Positions 1 through 8,300 of a stretch of 64,000 nucleotides of DNA are shown piece after piece (position 1 is the stretch's first letter; each line of letters opens with the position of its first letter). The position numbers and the translations under genes are program-made. The DNA comes from an uncultured Pseudomonadota bacterium (lineage in GTDB: Bacteria > Pseudomonadota > Gammaproteobacteria > Steroidobacterales > Steroidobacteraceae): contig CAISDJ010000106.1 of the NCBI GenBank assembly GCA_903884105.1, positions 1-64,000 of the forward strand, written 5' to 3'. Below the pieces are notes generated by a model that was given only the letters and a program-made list of their open reading frames with translations, was not told the DNA's origin and searched no databases.

Positions 1-102
1 CAGGACGCAGCCACTCGCTGGCTATGGACGTACAACAACGAAAGACCGAACATGGCTCTCGGCGGCTTCACACCCAGGCAGAAACTGGCCATGGCCGCAT
101 AA
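1..102 (+). CDS. IS3-family transposase, C-terminal end (cut by window edge)
   Basis: The first 33 codons are open in frame 1 and end at a TAA. They encode the tail of an IS3-type OrfB integrase, recognisable from YNNERPNMALGGFTPRQK, the segment that follows the last catalytic Glu of the DDE domain. Only the end is visible, so whether the upstream element is intact cannot be judged. The sequence shortly after the stop, around 129-145, ends in a G-run plus ATTACCA and may be the right terminal inverted repeat of the element; this part is inference. Confidence 0.8.
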   Translation, partial: QDAATRWLWTYNNERPNMALGGFTPRQKLAMAA

Positions 103-183
103 CTCCACTTCTGGCTGCAGCTAGAAATGGGGGGATTACCATTCCACCTCGCATACTGATCTGATGCTGCATTTTAATCCGCA

Positions 184-210
184 GCGTGCGAATAAATCAG
201 AGTGCCCCTA
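184..210 (+). repeat. 27-bp direct repeat, copy 1
   Basis: This 27-bp stretch contains the core GAATAAATCAGAG. It recurs at 404-430 in the same orientation with two differences by eye. The two copies bracket the second transposase remnant. The motif resembles an insertion sequence end, so the copies are probably leftovers of successive insertions. Confidence 0.7.
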
Positions 211-211
211 G

Positions 212-313
212 AGCTTCAATGGCAAGTGCCGGGACGAGTGCCTGAACGAACACTGGTTCCGCTCACTGGCTGAGGCACGAGAAGTGATCCCGGCCTGGCG
301 GATGGATTACAAC
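212..313 (+). pseudogene. Remnant of a second IS3-type transposase
   Basis: An open stretch of 34 codons without a start reads FNGKCRDECLNEHWF followed by SLAEAREVIPAWRMDYN. This is the conserved integrase-core segment around the last catalytic Glu of another IS3-group OrfB. It is not the same protein as the one ending at 102. After DYN the similarity stops and the frame runs into unrelated sequence, so this is an internal fragment of a decayed element. The rest of 103-448 shows no other recognisable coding sequence. Confidence 0.65.
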
Positions 314-403
314 CAAAACAGATGTACTTTATATGTACTTGCCGGGCCGCATAATTTATGTTGGTGGTGCATTTAAATAAGATAAGTGGATCTTCAGGTC
401 CCT

Positions 404-430
404 GCGTACGAATAAATCAGAGTTCCCCTA
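404..430 (+). repeat. 27-bp direct repeat, copy 2
   Basis: Second copy of the repeat at 184-210, ending 18 bp before the start codon of the GAF protein gene. A mobile element therefore ended directly upstream of that gene and may supply or disrupt its promoter. Confidence 0.7.
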
Positions 431-448
431 AGGATAAAGGGATCGACT

Positions 449-1630
449 ATGCCGAGCGCACCATTGCCTATCGATGAAGCGCGCAGGCTCGCCTCGCTGC
501 GAGCCTGCGACATTCTGGATACGGACCCTGAGCAAGCCTTCGACGAGTTGGTTGCACTGGCCGCGTACGTCGCCGGAGTACCGATCGCGCTATTCAGCCT
601 GGTGGACGAATCGCGTCAATGGTTCAAGGCCAAATTCGGCTTGGATGTCTGTGAGACGCCGCGAGAACAGGCATTTTGTGGCTACACCATCTTGGACCCG
701 AAACCACTCATCGTTGAAGATGCGACTGCGGATGGGCGATTCTCTGACAACCCATTGGTGACCGGCGCTCTCGGCATTCGTTTCTATGCGGGGTTTCCGC
801 TGCATGCCGCTGATGGGTTGCGACTCGGAACGCTCTGTGTCATCGATACGCACCCGCGAGAGTTACGCGTTGACCAGATTTCCGCACTGCAGGCGCTCGC
901 AAACCAAGCCTGCGCCCAATTGAAATCGCGGCAAGTCCTGCGTGAACTGAGCGATCTACGCGAACGCGAACAGGCTCTCGCCGATCGCGGTCTGGAAGCC
1001 CAGGCCAGTGAATCCTTTCGCGTCGGCCAGATCCTGCACAAAGGGCTGGCCGCGGAACTCTCCGAAGTTGCCGAGTCTCTGCAATCCTGCCGAGCAGATG
1101 CCGCCGTTCTTTCGCCGAGCTTGAACGCATTGCTCGAGCGGTCGCGCGAGCGAATTGTTGCTGCTGCCAACGATTGCCGCGTTGTGGCTCAGCGTTTCCG
1201 GGGATTCTCGCTTCTCACCCTAGGGTGGCTGGATTCCGTACGCGCCGATATCAACCACCTGCAGGCGGACCACGGCGTGGAGATCGTGTTTGAAGACGGT
1301 GAAGACCCTGATCTGCTGCTCGACTACGCGTCCGCCCACCGCTTCGCTGAATTTTCCCATGCCGCGCTCTACGCGGTCATTGACCAACGCGGTGCTCGGC
1401 AGCTTCGCCTGTCCGTGGTCCGACGCGGATCGACCCTGACCTTGCGCATCCGCCACAGCGGCCGCAGCGATGGTGCGGCGGCGTTGCATCCGGCATCGCG
1501 CCTGCGTGTGCTCGCAGCGGAACTCGGTTCAGTTGTCAAAGAGACCTTCGCCGCTCCCTGGAGCGAACTGTCGTTGACCGTGAACATGTCCTCGCCGATG
1601 AGGCTACCGGCAAGGGCTGAGCCCGCGTAA
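449..1630 (+). CDS. GAF-domain protein with degenerate histidine-kinase-like C-terminus
   Basis: The 393-residue protein starts with a GAF domain (about residues 20-160; typical features are FDELVALAA, FCGYTI and GFPLHAADGLRLGTLCVID). A helical linker rich in Glu, Arg and Leu follows (about 160-220). The C-terminal half looks like the dimerisation and ATPase part of a sensor kinase, but I see no phospho-acceptor His motif and no clear N, G1 or G2 boxes. It is probably a cytosolic sensor or regulator rather than an active kinase. No response regulator is adjacent. Insertion sequence remnants lie immediately upstream, so the gene may have been moved here. Confidence 0.6.
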   Translation: MPSAPLPIDEARRLASLRACDILDTDPEQAFDELVALAAYVAGVPIALFSLVDESRQWFKAKFGLDVCETPREQAFCGYTILDPKPLIVEDATADGRFSDNPLVTGALGIRFYAGFPLHAADGLRLGTLCVIDTHPRELRVDQISALQALANQACAQLKSRQVLRELSDLREREQALADRGLEAQASESFRVGQILHKGLAAELSEVAESLQSCRADAAVLSPSLNALLERSRERIVAAANDCRVVAQRFRGFSLLTLGWLDSVRADINHLQADHGVEIVFEDGEDPDLLLDYASAHRFAEFSHAALYAVIDQRGARQLRLSVVRRGSTLTLRIRHSGRSDGAAALHPASRLRVLAAELGSVVKETFAAPWSELSLTVNMSSPMRLPARAEPA

Positions 1631-2040
1631 GCGGATACCGAGGCCTGGAAGTTTCACGCTGCGGCCGCCCCATAACAACCATAAGCTGGAGCCTATTTGG
1701 GTGCGCTAAGCGTCGGCTTCACCCTTGCAGGCGCTCCAATAACATTGCGAAATCCCGGTATATTTCTCTGAATGCAGGAGGGGTGTCCCCAAGCCCAGTC
1801 AGAGTGGGGTCTGAGTCCCTTTACCAGGGGGGGTAAGCCCAGTCCGGATCCGTGGAGTTCCCCAAGAGCGTATCGAACGATCTTGGACAGCGGCCACTGG
1901 CACGAACGCGCAGCGTTCATGGATGTGCCGAGCCGATCGATCCCTCTTCGCCAGCACCCAACGCCCGGCCAGCCTTGCCTAAGCCCGCTCCGGCGGCCAT
2001 CCTATGGCGCCTTCCCAATAGGCGCGAGAAGACCTTCGTC
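1631..2040. other. Intergenic stretch, no recognisable feature
   Basis: About 410 bp separate the GAF gene from the decarboxylase-like gene. The frame of the downstream gene is open back to about 1852, but the extra residues are Pro/Arg-rich and unlike any family I know, so I treat this as leader DNA. I see no RNA gene or convincing promoter. Confidence 0.4.
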
Positions 2041-2829
2041 ATGAGCATCAGCAGGCGACAATTGATCCAGTGGGCCGGTATGGCTGCATCGTTGGCGATC
2101 GCGAAAGGCACTAGTGCCGCTGGCGTCCGCAAGCTTGGATTGATCTTCCCGCCCGCAGGTCGCGGTGTTCCCGAGGAAGGCGTCGCCATGTATGGCGGCA
2201 AGATCGAGTTCGTCGTTGAGGGCCTCGGACTCGAGACGATGACGCCGGAGGGCTATGACTCGGTCGTTGACCGTATCGGGCCGGCTGCAGAGAAGCTGGC
2301 GTCGCGCGGAGCCGAGGCAGTCGTCCTCATGGGGACGTCGTTGAGCTTCTACAAAGGTGAGGCGTTCAACGCGACGTTGACGCGCAGGCTGCACGAGGTG
2401 AGCGGGTTGCCTTCCACGACGATGTCGACCGCAGTGATCGAGGGATTGAAGTCCTTGAAGGCGCGCCGCGTCGTGGCGGCAACGGCGTATGGCAATGAGG
2501 TCAATGGCCGACTGCGGGCCTTCCTTGCGGAACACGGGTTCGAAGTGCTGGCCGTCAAGGGGCTGGGCATCGAAGCCATCGCCGACCTCGCACGTGTCAC
2601 CCAGCCCCAGCTCGTCGATTTCGGAGCCCAGGTTTTCGGCTCGGTGGCCAAAGCCGATTCAATTCTCATGTCCTGCGGTGGCTTGAGGACGCTCGAGATC
2701 CTCGACCCTCTTGAGCGACGGTGCGCAGCGCCGGCCGTGTCCAGCACGCCGCACGCGCTATTCGCTGGAGCCAAGCTGCTCGGGCTCGACGGTCGGACAC
2801 CCGGATACGGGCGGCTGTTGTCGGCCTGA
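2041..2829 (+). CDS. Arylmalonate decarboxylase / Asp-Glu racemase-family protein
   Basis: The 262-residue product matches the arylmalonate decarboxylase and maleate isomerase branch of the Asp/Glu racemase superfamily along its length (GLIFPPAGRG, TPEGYDSVVD, MGTSLSFYKG, LPSTTMSTAV, ILMSCGGL, TPGYGRLL). The catalytic Cys is present at residue 212 (SCGG). The position that is a second Cys in true racemases is Gly98 (MGTS), as in bacterial arylmalonate decarboxylase. A cofactor-free decarboxylase or a one-cysteine relative is therefore more likely than a racemase. The N-terminus SRRQLIQWAGMAASLAIA looks like a short Tat-type or membrane-targeting segment, unusual for this family. The ATG at 2041 is chosen because similarity begins there. 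The real substrate is unknown. Confidence 0.72.
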   Translation: MSISRRQLIQWAGMAASLAIAKGTSAAGVRKLGLIFPPAGRGVPEEGVAMYGGKIEFVVEGLGLETMTPEGYDSVVDRIGPAAEKLASRGAEAVVLMGTSLSFYKGEAFNATLTRRLHEVSGLPSTTMSTAVIEGLKSLKARRVVAATAYGNEVNGRLRAFLAEHGFEVLAVKGLGIEAIADLARVTQPQLVDFGAQVFGSVAKADSILMSCGGLRTLEILDPLERRCAAPAVSSTPHALFAGAKLLGLDGRTPGYGRLLSA

Positions 2830-2930
2830 ATCCGCCGCAGGGATCCTGACCGGATCGGCATGAAGCCTGGGCACTAGGGCCCCGGGGACGTCGCTTCCTA
2901 CCTTCTTTACTCCATGACAAGGAGATCTGC

Positions 2931-3848
2931 ATGCACCACATGCTGCGCGCACGGGACATCAAGATGGCCCCCGACTACGTGGGGCACAGCAAAGGCTATG
3001 CCCGCTGTTCCGTCATTGACGGGGCAGCCGGCTCGGTGCACATGGGCGTCGGCCTGTGTGAGCTCAAGGCGGGCGGTCGCATCGATAGCCACCTGCAGTC
3101 ATTTGAAGAGAGCTTCTACGTCGTCGAGGGTGAGCCGGTCCTCATTCTCGATGGAGTGGGATACCCGCTTGCACCCGGCGCGTGTGGATTGATTCCGGTC
3201 GGAGTCCAGCACGCATGGCTCGGGCCGAAACGGGGGCGAGCCAAATGGATCGACATGATGGCTCCGCAGCCGCGACCTGTCGGTGGTGAAGAGGACACCT
3301 ACTTCCTCGGCCTGCCGCCGAAAGTGCAGGTGGAGGAACTCGATATTCGCGATCCCCGATCGCGGCATTTCTTCCGCATGGCGGAGGATGACATCGTGGT
3401 GGACAAGCTGAAGATCGGCGCACGGAAGCATGCGCCCACTGTGTCGGCGAGCATGAACACCGCCCTGCTGGCCTACAGCGGCATTGCACTCAAGATGCTG
3501 GTGGACAAGCGGCTGGATGCCCAGTTGCACACCATGTTCATGATCGAGTACCAGCCGGGAGGCTGTGCGCATCCTCACGACCATCCGATGGAAGAGTCGT
3601 ACATCATCCTCGATGGCGAGGTCGACGCCGTCGCCGACGGGAAGCGCTACACGCTGCGCGAGGGCGATGTGTTCTGGACAGGGGTCGGCTGCGTGCACGC
3701 GTTCTACAACACGAGCAAGCGGACCGTGCGCTGGCTCGAGACCCAGTCGCCCCAACTGCCCGATCGCCACGGGTATCGATTCAGTCGCGACTGGGAATAC
3801 CTGAAGGAAAAGCTGGCCAAACAGAAGCCGGCGAAGCGGCGTACCTGA
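2931..3848 (+). CDS. Bicupin protein
   Basis: This 305-residue protein has two cupin domains (about 45-125 and 195-275). The second carries a full metal-binding set (HPHDHPMEESYIILDG, then GCVHAFYN). The first keeps only part of it (SHLQSFEESFYVVEG, then VQHAWLG). This layout, with the active site in the C-terminal cupin, recalls ureidoglycine aminohydrolase-type bicupins, but the identity is not secure. A good ribosome binding site (AAGGAG) precedes the ATG. It lies about 100 bp after the decarboxylase-like gene on the same strand, so the two may act on the same small-acid pathway. Confidence 0.7.
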   Translation: MHHMLRARDIKMAPDYVGHSKGYARCSVIDGAAGSVHMGVGLCELKAGGRIDSHLQSFEESFYVVEGEPVLILDGVGYPLAPGACGLIPVGVQHAWLGPKRGRAKWIDMMAPQPRPVGGEEDTYFLGLPPKVQVEELDIRDPRSRHFFRMAEDDIVVDKLKIGARKHAPTVSASMNTALLAYSGIALKMLVDKRLDAQLHTMFMIEYQPGGCAHPHDHPMEESYIILDGEVDAVADGKRYTLREGDVFWTGVGCVHAFYNTSKRTVRWLETQSPQLPDRHGYRFSRDWEYLKEKLAKQKPAKRRT

Positions 3849-3973
3849 AAGCATGACATTTGGAGGGTGGCGCGACCGCGAAGGCCGGCCGCCCCTGCGC
3901 TGCGCCGCCGCATGAACTGCGCGCGCGGGCGGCGAATCCGCGCCAGCCAATTTGTGCGATGATCGGCGTCACC

Positions 3974-5020
3974 ATGAAAACAACAAGCCTGCTTGCGTTG
4001 CTGCTCATCCCTTTGACGCTGACTCACGCGCAGCCTGCCGCAGCGCCGGCTGGCGACGTCATCGGGGTAGGCAATTTTCTCCATGTCGTCGCCGATGCCG
4101 AACGGGCATTGACGTTTTATCACGACGTGCTGGGCATGGACCTGCCGCCGGTCGCGCCGAATGCGCCTCCTGTCGTGATCCCCCGGCCTTACCTCACGAC
4201 GACGGAAATCCAGGATCTTTACGATGCGCCCGGGGTTCCGTATCGAGTCACCCAAGGCATGATTGCCGAATCGCCGATGCGGGATGAGAACGTGGAATGG
4301 AATGTTGGCGACCGCAAGCCGATCCGCCCGCGGCTGCAGGATCCGGGTGCCGGCGTCATGGTCATGCACGTGCGTGACCTCGATACCATCATGGTGCGCG
4401 TGAAGCAGGCGAAATCCACCGTGGTGACGACGGGCGGCCAGCCAGTGGCAGTGGCGGGACCCGAGGGCAAGTCGCGCAGCGTGGTTTTGCAGGATCCAGA
4501 TGGATTCTTTGTGCAACTGATCCAGCCAGACTCACTGCCCGCTACTGCAGCACAGGCTTCGAACAATATCTACGACATCGGCTTTGGCGTGACGGTCGAT
4601 AACAGGGACCGGATGCTGGCGGTGTTCAAGGCGATGGGATTTGAACCGCTCCTTGGTGACTGGAGCAAGGACAAGGCCCAGGCCCGCGTAGCCGGCGTAG
4701 CAGCAAGTACCCGCATTCGTCGTGCGACGGCGCTCGTTCCGGGGACGTCGTTTGAAGTGACGTTCACGGAGTTCAAGGGCCTGGACAAAAAGCACTACCA
4801 GAGTCGCGTGCGCGATCCAGGCACGTCCATGCTTCGTTTGCGAGTGCGCGATATGGATTCCATTCTTGCCCGGGTCAAGGCGGCGGGGCTGACTGTGGCG
4901 TCGAGGGCGGGCCAACCGGTGACGGTGATGGGGGCCAATGGCGGGCAGCACATTGCGATCATGGACGGTCCCGACAATCTCAAGATCCAGTTCGTCCACG
5001 CGATCCCGAAACCGAACTGA
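3974..5020 (+). CDS. Exported protein with two VOC (glyoxalase-fold) domains
   Basis: The 348-residue product begins with a clear signal peptide (MKTTSLLALLLIPLTLTHAQ), which fixes the start at 3974. Two vicinal-oxygen-chelate modules follow: about 30-180 (GNFLHVVADAERALTFYHDVLGMD, ending VLQDPDGFFVQLIQP) and about 190-345 (YDIGFGVTVDNRDRMLAVFKAMGF, ending IMDGPDNLKIQFV). The fold is shared by lactoylglutathione lyases, dioxygenases and resistance proteins. I cannot assign a substrate. A periplasmic VOC protein is uncommon. It may belong with the preceding decarboxylase-like and cupin genes. Confidence 0.7.
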   Translation: MKTTSLLALLLIPLTLTHAQPAAAPAGDVIGVGNFLHVVADAERALTFYHDVLGMDLPPVAPNAPPVVIPRPYLTTTEIQDLYDAPGVPYRVTQGMIAESPMRDENVEWNVGDRKPIRPRLQDPGAGVMVMHVRDLDTIMVRVKQAKSTVVTTGGQPVAVAGPEGKSRSVVLQDPDGFFVQLIQPDSLPATAAQASNNIYDIGFGVTVDNRDRMLAVFKAMGFEPLLGDWSKDKAQARVAGVAASTRIRRATALVPGTSFEVTFTEFKGLDKKHYQSRVRDPGTSMLRLRVRDMDSILARVKAAGLTVASRAGQPVTVMGANGGQHIAIMDGPDNLKIQFVHAIPKPN

Positions 5021-5043
5021 TCCCGAGCGATCCGCTGCAGATG

Positions 5044-5067
5044 CTGCAACGCACGTGTGCGTTGCAG
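5044..5067. terminator. Near-perfect 24-bp palindrome after the VOC gene
   Basis: CTGCAACGCA and TGCGTTGCAG form a 10-bp stem with a 4-base loop, 24 bp downstream of the VOC stop codon. There is no T-run after it, so a classical intrinsic terminator is doubtful. It could also be an operator or an mRNA 3' stabiliser. Confidence 0.4.
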
Positions 5068-5193
5068 TGCGGCTGCCACGTGCCTCTACGTAGTCTGCCC
5101 CATTTACCGCGCCGGCTTCATCCAGTATCAAGAAGCTGCAGACCGGCACGATCAACACAAGAGCAGGCAAGGCAAGACACGGGGGACGATTCC

Positions 5194-6012
5194 ATGGCGA
5201 CCCTTGCGACTGATCCCGGTGAGACGGAAGTTCCGCTCGCGTTCGTGGCGCCTTGCAGGACCCTGTCACCGACTGCGCCGTTCAGGTGGATTCGCCTTGG
5301 CTGGGCCGATCTCATGCGGGCGCCGCGGCAGAGTCTTTCCTATGGCCTGATGCTCAGCCTGCTGAGCGTTTCCATTGCGGTACTCAGTTGGCTCTACGGA
5401 ACACTCGCGTTGTACCTGGGGCTGGCAACGGGCTTCATGTTCGTGGGTCCTGTCGTTGCGCTCGCGGTGTATTCGATCAGTTGGCAGCTTGAAGCCGGAC
5501 GCAAACCGGCTCTCGGCTATTGCCTGCGAGATGGCTGGATGCATGTGCGCGACATCCTGCTGTTCGGTCTTGTGCTCATGGTCGTGTTGCTGGTCTGGGC
5601 GCGAGCGGCCACGATGCTCCACGTCTTCTTCCCCAACAGTGGACGGCCCACGTGGCGCAGCCTGCTGCCGTTTCTCGGGATCGGTTCGGCTGTAGGCGCG
5701 GTGTTCTCGGCGATTGTCTTCGCCGCGAGTGCGTTCTCGCTGCCGATGATGCTTGATCGCAAGGCCGATGCAGTGACGGCGGTGGTCACCAGCGTGAATG
5801 CGGTCCTGCGGAACAAGCCGGCAATGCTGGTGTGGGGGATGATCGTAATTGCCGCGGTGCTGGTCGGCTTTGCTACCGGGATGCTGGCGTTTGTGGTGCT
5901 GTTGCCGTTGATCGGGCATGCCACGTGGCACGGCTATCGCGAGACGATTGACGCGTCTGCGTGGCCGGCCTGGGAGCACGCACGCGAAGCCAACGCGTCA
6001 CTCGACTCATAG
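5194..6012 (+). CDS. DUF2189-type integral membrane protein
   Basis: The 272-residue product has about six hydrophobic segments between residues 55 and 255 and short charged linkers. The pattern (WIRLGWADLMRAP near the start, GPVVALAVYSISWQLEAG, LPLIGHATWHGYR near the end) matches the DUF2189 inner-membrane family, whose function is unknown. The ATG at 5194 is preferred over upstream codons because it opens a typical hydrophilic N-terminus. It stands alone between an exported VOC protein and a minus-strand gene. Confidence 0.75.
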   Translation: MATLATDPGETEVPLAFVAPCRTLSPTAPFRWIRLGWADLMRAPRQSLSYGLMLSLLSVSIAVLSWLYGTLALYLGLATGFMFVGPVVALAVYSISWQLEAGRKPALGYCLRDGWMHVRDILLFGLVLMVVLLVWARAATMLHVFFPNSGRPTWRSLLPFLGIGSAVGAVFSAIVFAASAFSLPMMLDRKADAVTAVVTSVNAVLRNKPAMLVWGMIVIAAVLVGFATGMLAFVVLLPLIGHATWHGYRETIDASAWPAWEHAREANASLDS

Positions 6013-6051
6013 CTCGCCACGGAAGGGCTGGCGAGGAGTCAGAGGCCTGCG

Positions 6052-6438
6052 TCAGGCGACCATCTGCTCCTGGGGTACCATGAGCCTCAGCGGCCTGCGG
6101 GGAGCGAGGGTTGGCCGCATCTGCTCGCTTGCGTCATGGACGGCGTCGTCGAATTCAAGCAACAGCGCGCAGAGGCGATCAATCCCGAAGCGGCAGGGCG
6201 CCGCGCTGAAGCTCGCGACCACGTCGTGAAGTTCTTGCGCGACCGCGCCAATGTCGTCGAAGCCGAAGATCGGTGCGTCGAGGGCAATCCGTCTCGTGGA
6301 CTCGAATAATTCGTTCAGGCAATTGAAGTCCTGGCGGCTGATGCGCGCTGCATGGCGATGCAACGTGTCCTGCTGTTGCAGAATCCGGGAAAGATAGCCC
6401 GCCGCCAAGGCCGCGACATAGTTGTGTGAAGAGTGCAT
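6052..6438 (-). CDS. Degenerate Hpt-like small helical protein
   Basis: The product is 128 residues, all helical in character. The segment RRIALDAPIFGFDDIGAVAQEL resembles helices B-C of histidine phosphotransfer domains (pattern AHxLxGxAxxFGFxxLxxLAxxLE), but the phospho-accepting His is replaced by Arg. It may therefore be a pseudo-Hpt adaptor; similarity rests on a single motif. The ATG at 6438 is chosen because AAGGA lies 8 bp upstream; an in-frame TTG at 6456 overlaps that site. The downstream neighbour on the plus strand is convergent. Confidence 0.5.
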   Translation of the reverse strand: MHSSHNYVAALAAGYLSRILQQQDTLHRHAARISRQDFNCLNELFESTRRIALDAPIFGFDDIGAVAQELHDVVASFSAAPCRFGIDRLCALLLEFDDAVHDASEQMRPTLAPRRPLRLMVPQEQMVA

Positions 6439-6761
6439 GTGAGCTTTCCTTAGCAAGAGATCCGTATCGTCCGAGCCGCGCTCGCTGGCCGGCGTCGTTA
6501 GTTACCCTATCGTCCCGATTCGTCATAAGTGGAGGGTACGGTGGGCATGGGCACACCTGGATCATGCGGATTCGCGCGCCAGTTCGCGGAATGGCCATGA
6601 ATCTGCGCCGTTTCCGGTGCCTTGCGGGCGATAAGGTGAGGGGGAGATGTGCAAGCCGTCACGAATGAATGGCGGACGACCAAAAGGCGTCAATCCGTGC
6701 GGCGGGCGATACCGCCAATGTGATTGACGGCAGGGGGCGAGGCGCAGTCGCCTGGCGTGGG
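6439..6761. other. Intergenic stretch between two minus-strand genes
   Basis: About 320 bp between the end of the FHA gene and the start of the Hpt-like gene. It must hold the promoter of the latter. I recognise no gene, repeat or RNA here; open frames on the plus strand look like composition artefacts. Confidence 0.4.
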
Positions 6762-8102
6762 CTAGCTGCGGCGGCGACCACCGGACCGCGGATCTGCGGC
6801 GTGGTCGACATAGGCTTTCGAGAATTCCTCGGAAAACACGGTAGGCAGCCCGACGTGATCGCGCTGGTTCAATACCTGGTAGAACTCTGCGTAGAGGTCC
6901 CAGTACTTGATCTTGTTGGCGGCGCCGAGCAGCGAGCTACGCCTGAGACCGCGGTCGAACCGCTCCTGGAGGTCGGTGGGTTCGAGCCTGTCGAGCAACG
7001 AATCCACCGCGGAGCGCATGGCGGCGTTCACGGAGGCCTGGTGGGTCTTGAGGTCGTTGAACGATTCGCGGATGGCTTCGACGGGGCCGAGGTAGCGGGA
7101 GTTGTGGCCATCGAGCAGCTTCTTCACGGCCTCGTCCACGCTGGAAGAAAACTTGAACGGGTTGTTGTCACCAGGCTGGATCGTGGTTTCTCCGAGGTGC
7201 AACCGGTTCTTGAGATCGGTTCGGGTCTGGAGTGCATCCATCAGCGAGACCGAGACTTCACGCAACATCTGGCCTGCCATCGTCAGCATCGCTGCGTGCG
7301 TCTCTCCCGGGAGCGAGGCTGGATCGATGCCGATACCGCGGCAGAAGGCTTCGACACCGGCATCAAGCTCACGCGCGCCGTTGGCATGGCGTGGCGCACC
7401 ATCGGCGCCTCGACGCGATGTGCTTTGCAGCGCCGCGACCTGCTTGCGGTCAAGGGGTCGGGTGGCCATATGCCAATCCGGCGGGCTCTTGCCGGCGAGC
7501 GTGCGTTGTGGCCCCTGGTCGGCGAGGTTGCCCACCAGCGAGCCGGGCGACGACTCGCGTTCCTGGGCAGGGGTGGAAGGAATCAGCGGGACCTCGACAC
7601 CGTACGCGTTCGACAGTTCGATGGGCTCTTCGGCAAGCGATCGTGGAGTCGGGTCCGAACCGCCCATCAACAGGGCAGAGATATCCAGGTCTTCGCCCAG
7701 GTCTTCGCCGAAGGGAGAGCTTGCCAGAGGCTGGGAGGGGGCCAGCATCTGTCCGCTGGCATCGGGCGGGAAGTCATTGCGCTCGTCGATGCTGACCAGC
7801 AATTCATAGTCGCCAAGGCGCAGGCGGTCGCCGTCGAGCATTTTGTGGAGCCCGGCCTCGGACAGGGGGGTTCCGGAGCCATTCACGAAAACGCCGTTCG
7901 TGCTGGTGTCCTCGAGAATCCATGCGCCCGCGCGGAACGAAATCTTCGCGTGGTGGCTTGAGATATAGCGATCCGGATCCGGGAGGACCCAGTCGTTGTC
8001 AGCGGACCGGCCAATGCGACCGCCGGAGACGCCGAACAGCCGCGAGCTGCGCTTGCCCAGATTCTGGTATTGGTCGCTGATGACCCGAAGTTTTAACGCC
8101 AC
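6762..8102 (-). CDS. tagH: Type VI secretion-associated FHA-domain protein (TagH/ImpI-like)
   Basis: The 446-residue protein has an N-terminal FHA domain (about 1-105; GRIGRSADNDWVLPD, ISSHHAKI, STNGVFVNG), which binds phosphothreonine peptides. A low-complexity acidic/proline linker follows (110-245). The C-terminal domain (about 250-446; MLREVSVSLMDALQTRTDLK, NNPFKF, YLGPVEAI) is characteristic of TagH/ImpI proteins of type VI secretion systems. No other type VI gene is present in the window, so it is an orphan here or lies far from its cluster. Two Ser/Thr kinases at 24.4 and 56.4 kb could supply phosphorylated partners. Confidence 0.8.
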   Translation of the reverse strand: MALKLRVISDQYQNLGKRSSRLFGVSGGRIGRSADNDWVLPDPDRYISSHHAKISFRAGAWILEDTSTNGVFVNGSGTPLSEAGLHKMLDGDRLRLGDYELLVSIDERNDFPPDASGQMLAPSQPLASSPFGEDLGEDLDISALLMGGSDPTPRSLAEEPIELSNAYGVEVPLIPSTPAQERESSPGSLVGNLADQGPQRTLAGKSPPDWHMATRPLDRKQVAALQSTSRRGADGAPRHANGARELDAGVEAFCRGIGIDPASLPGETHAAMLTMAGQMLREVSVSLMDALQTRTDLKNRLHLGETTIQPGDNNPFKFSSSVDEAVKKLLDGHNSRYLGPVEAIRESFNDLKTHQASVNAAMRSAVDSLLDRLEPTDLQERFDRGLRRSSLLGAANKIKYWDLYAEFYQVLNQRDHVGLPTVFSEEFSKAYVDHAADPRSGGRRRS

Positions 8103-8300
8103 CTAAATCATCCCCTGGCCACTTCCGCCTTGGCCTGAGAAACCAACCAGCCCTTAACCCGTGTCGGCCAGCCTGTGGCCCGACGATCCTCAATGCGCGC
8201 TGCTCGAATCCAGGCCTTGGAGGGAGGCGTCCGCAACCGGTTCTATCCCGTTGCCGCTGGCGCTTCACTCAGGCCTATGTAATATGCACCAAGCGTAGCA

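Noticed and set aside
1852-2040. N-terminal extension of the decarboxylase-like gene
   Set aside because: The extra residues are not family-like, and the ATG at 2041 starts directly before the targeting-like segment.
6669-7961. 430-residue plus-strand open frame opposite tagH
   Set aside because: It lies antisense to an FHA/TagH protein with clear family motifs, and its own translation shows no domain; it is a high-GC shadow frame.
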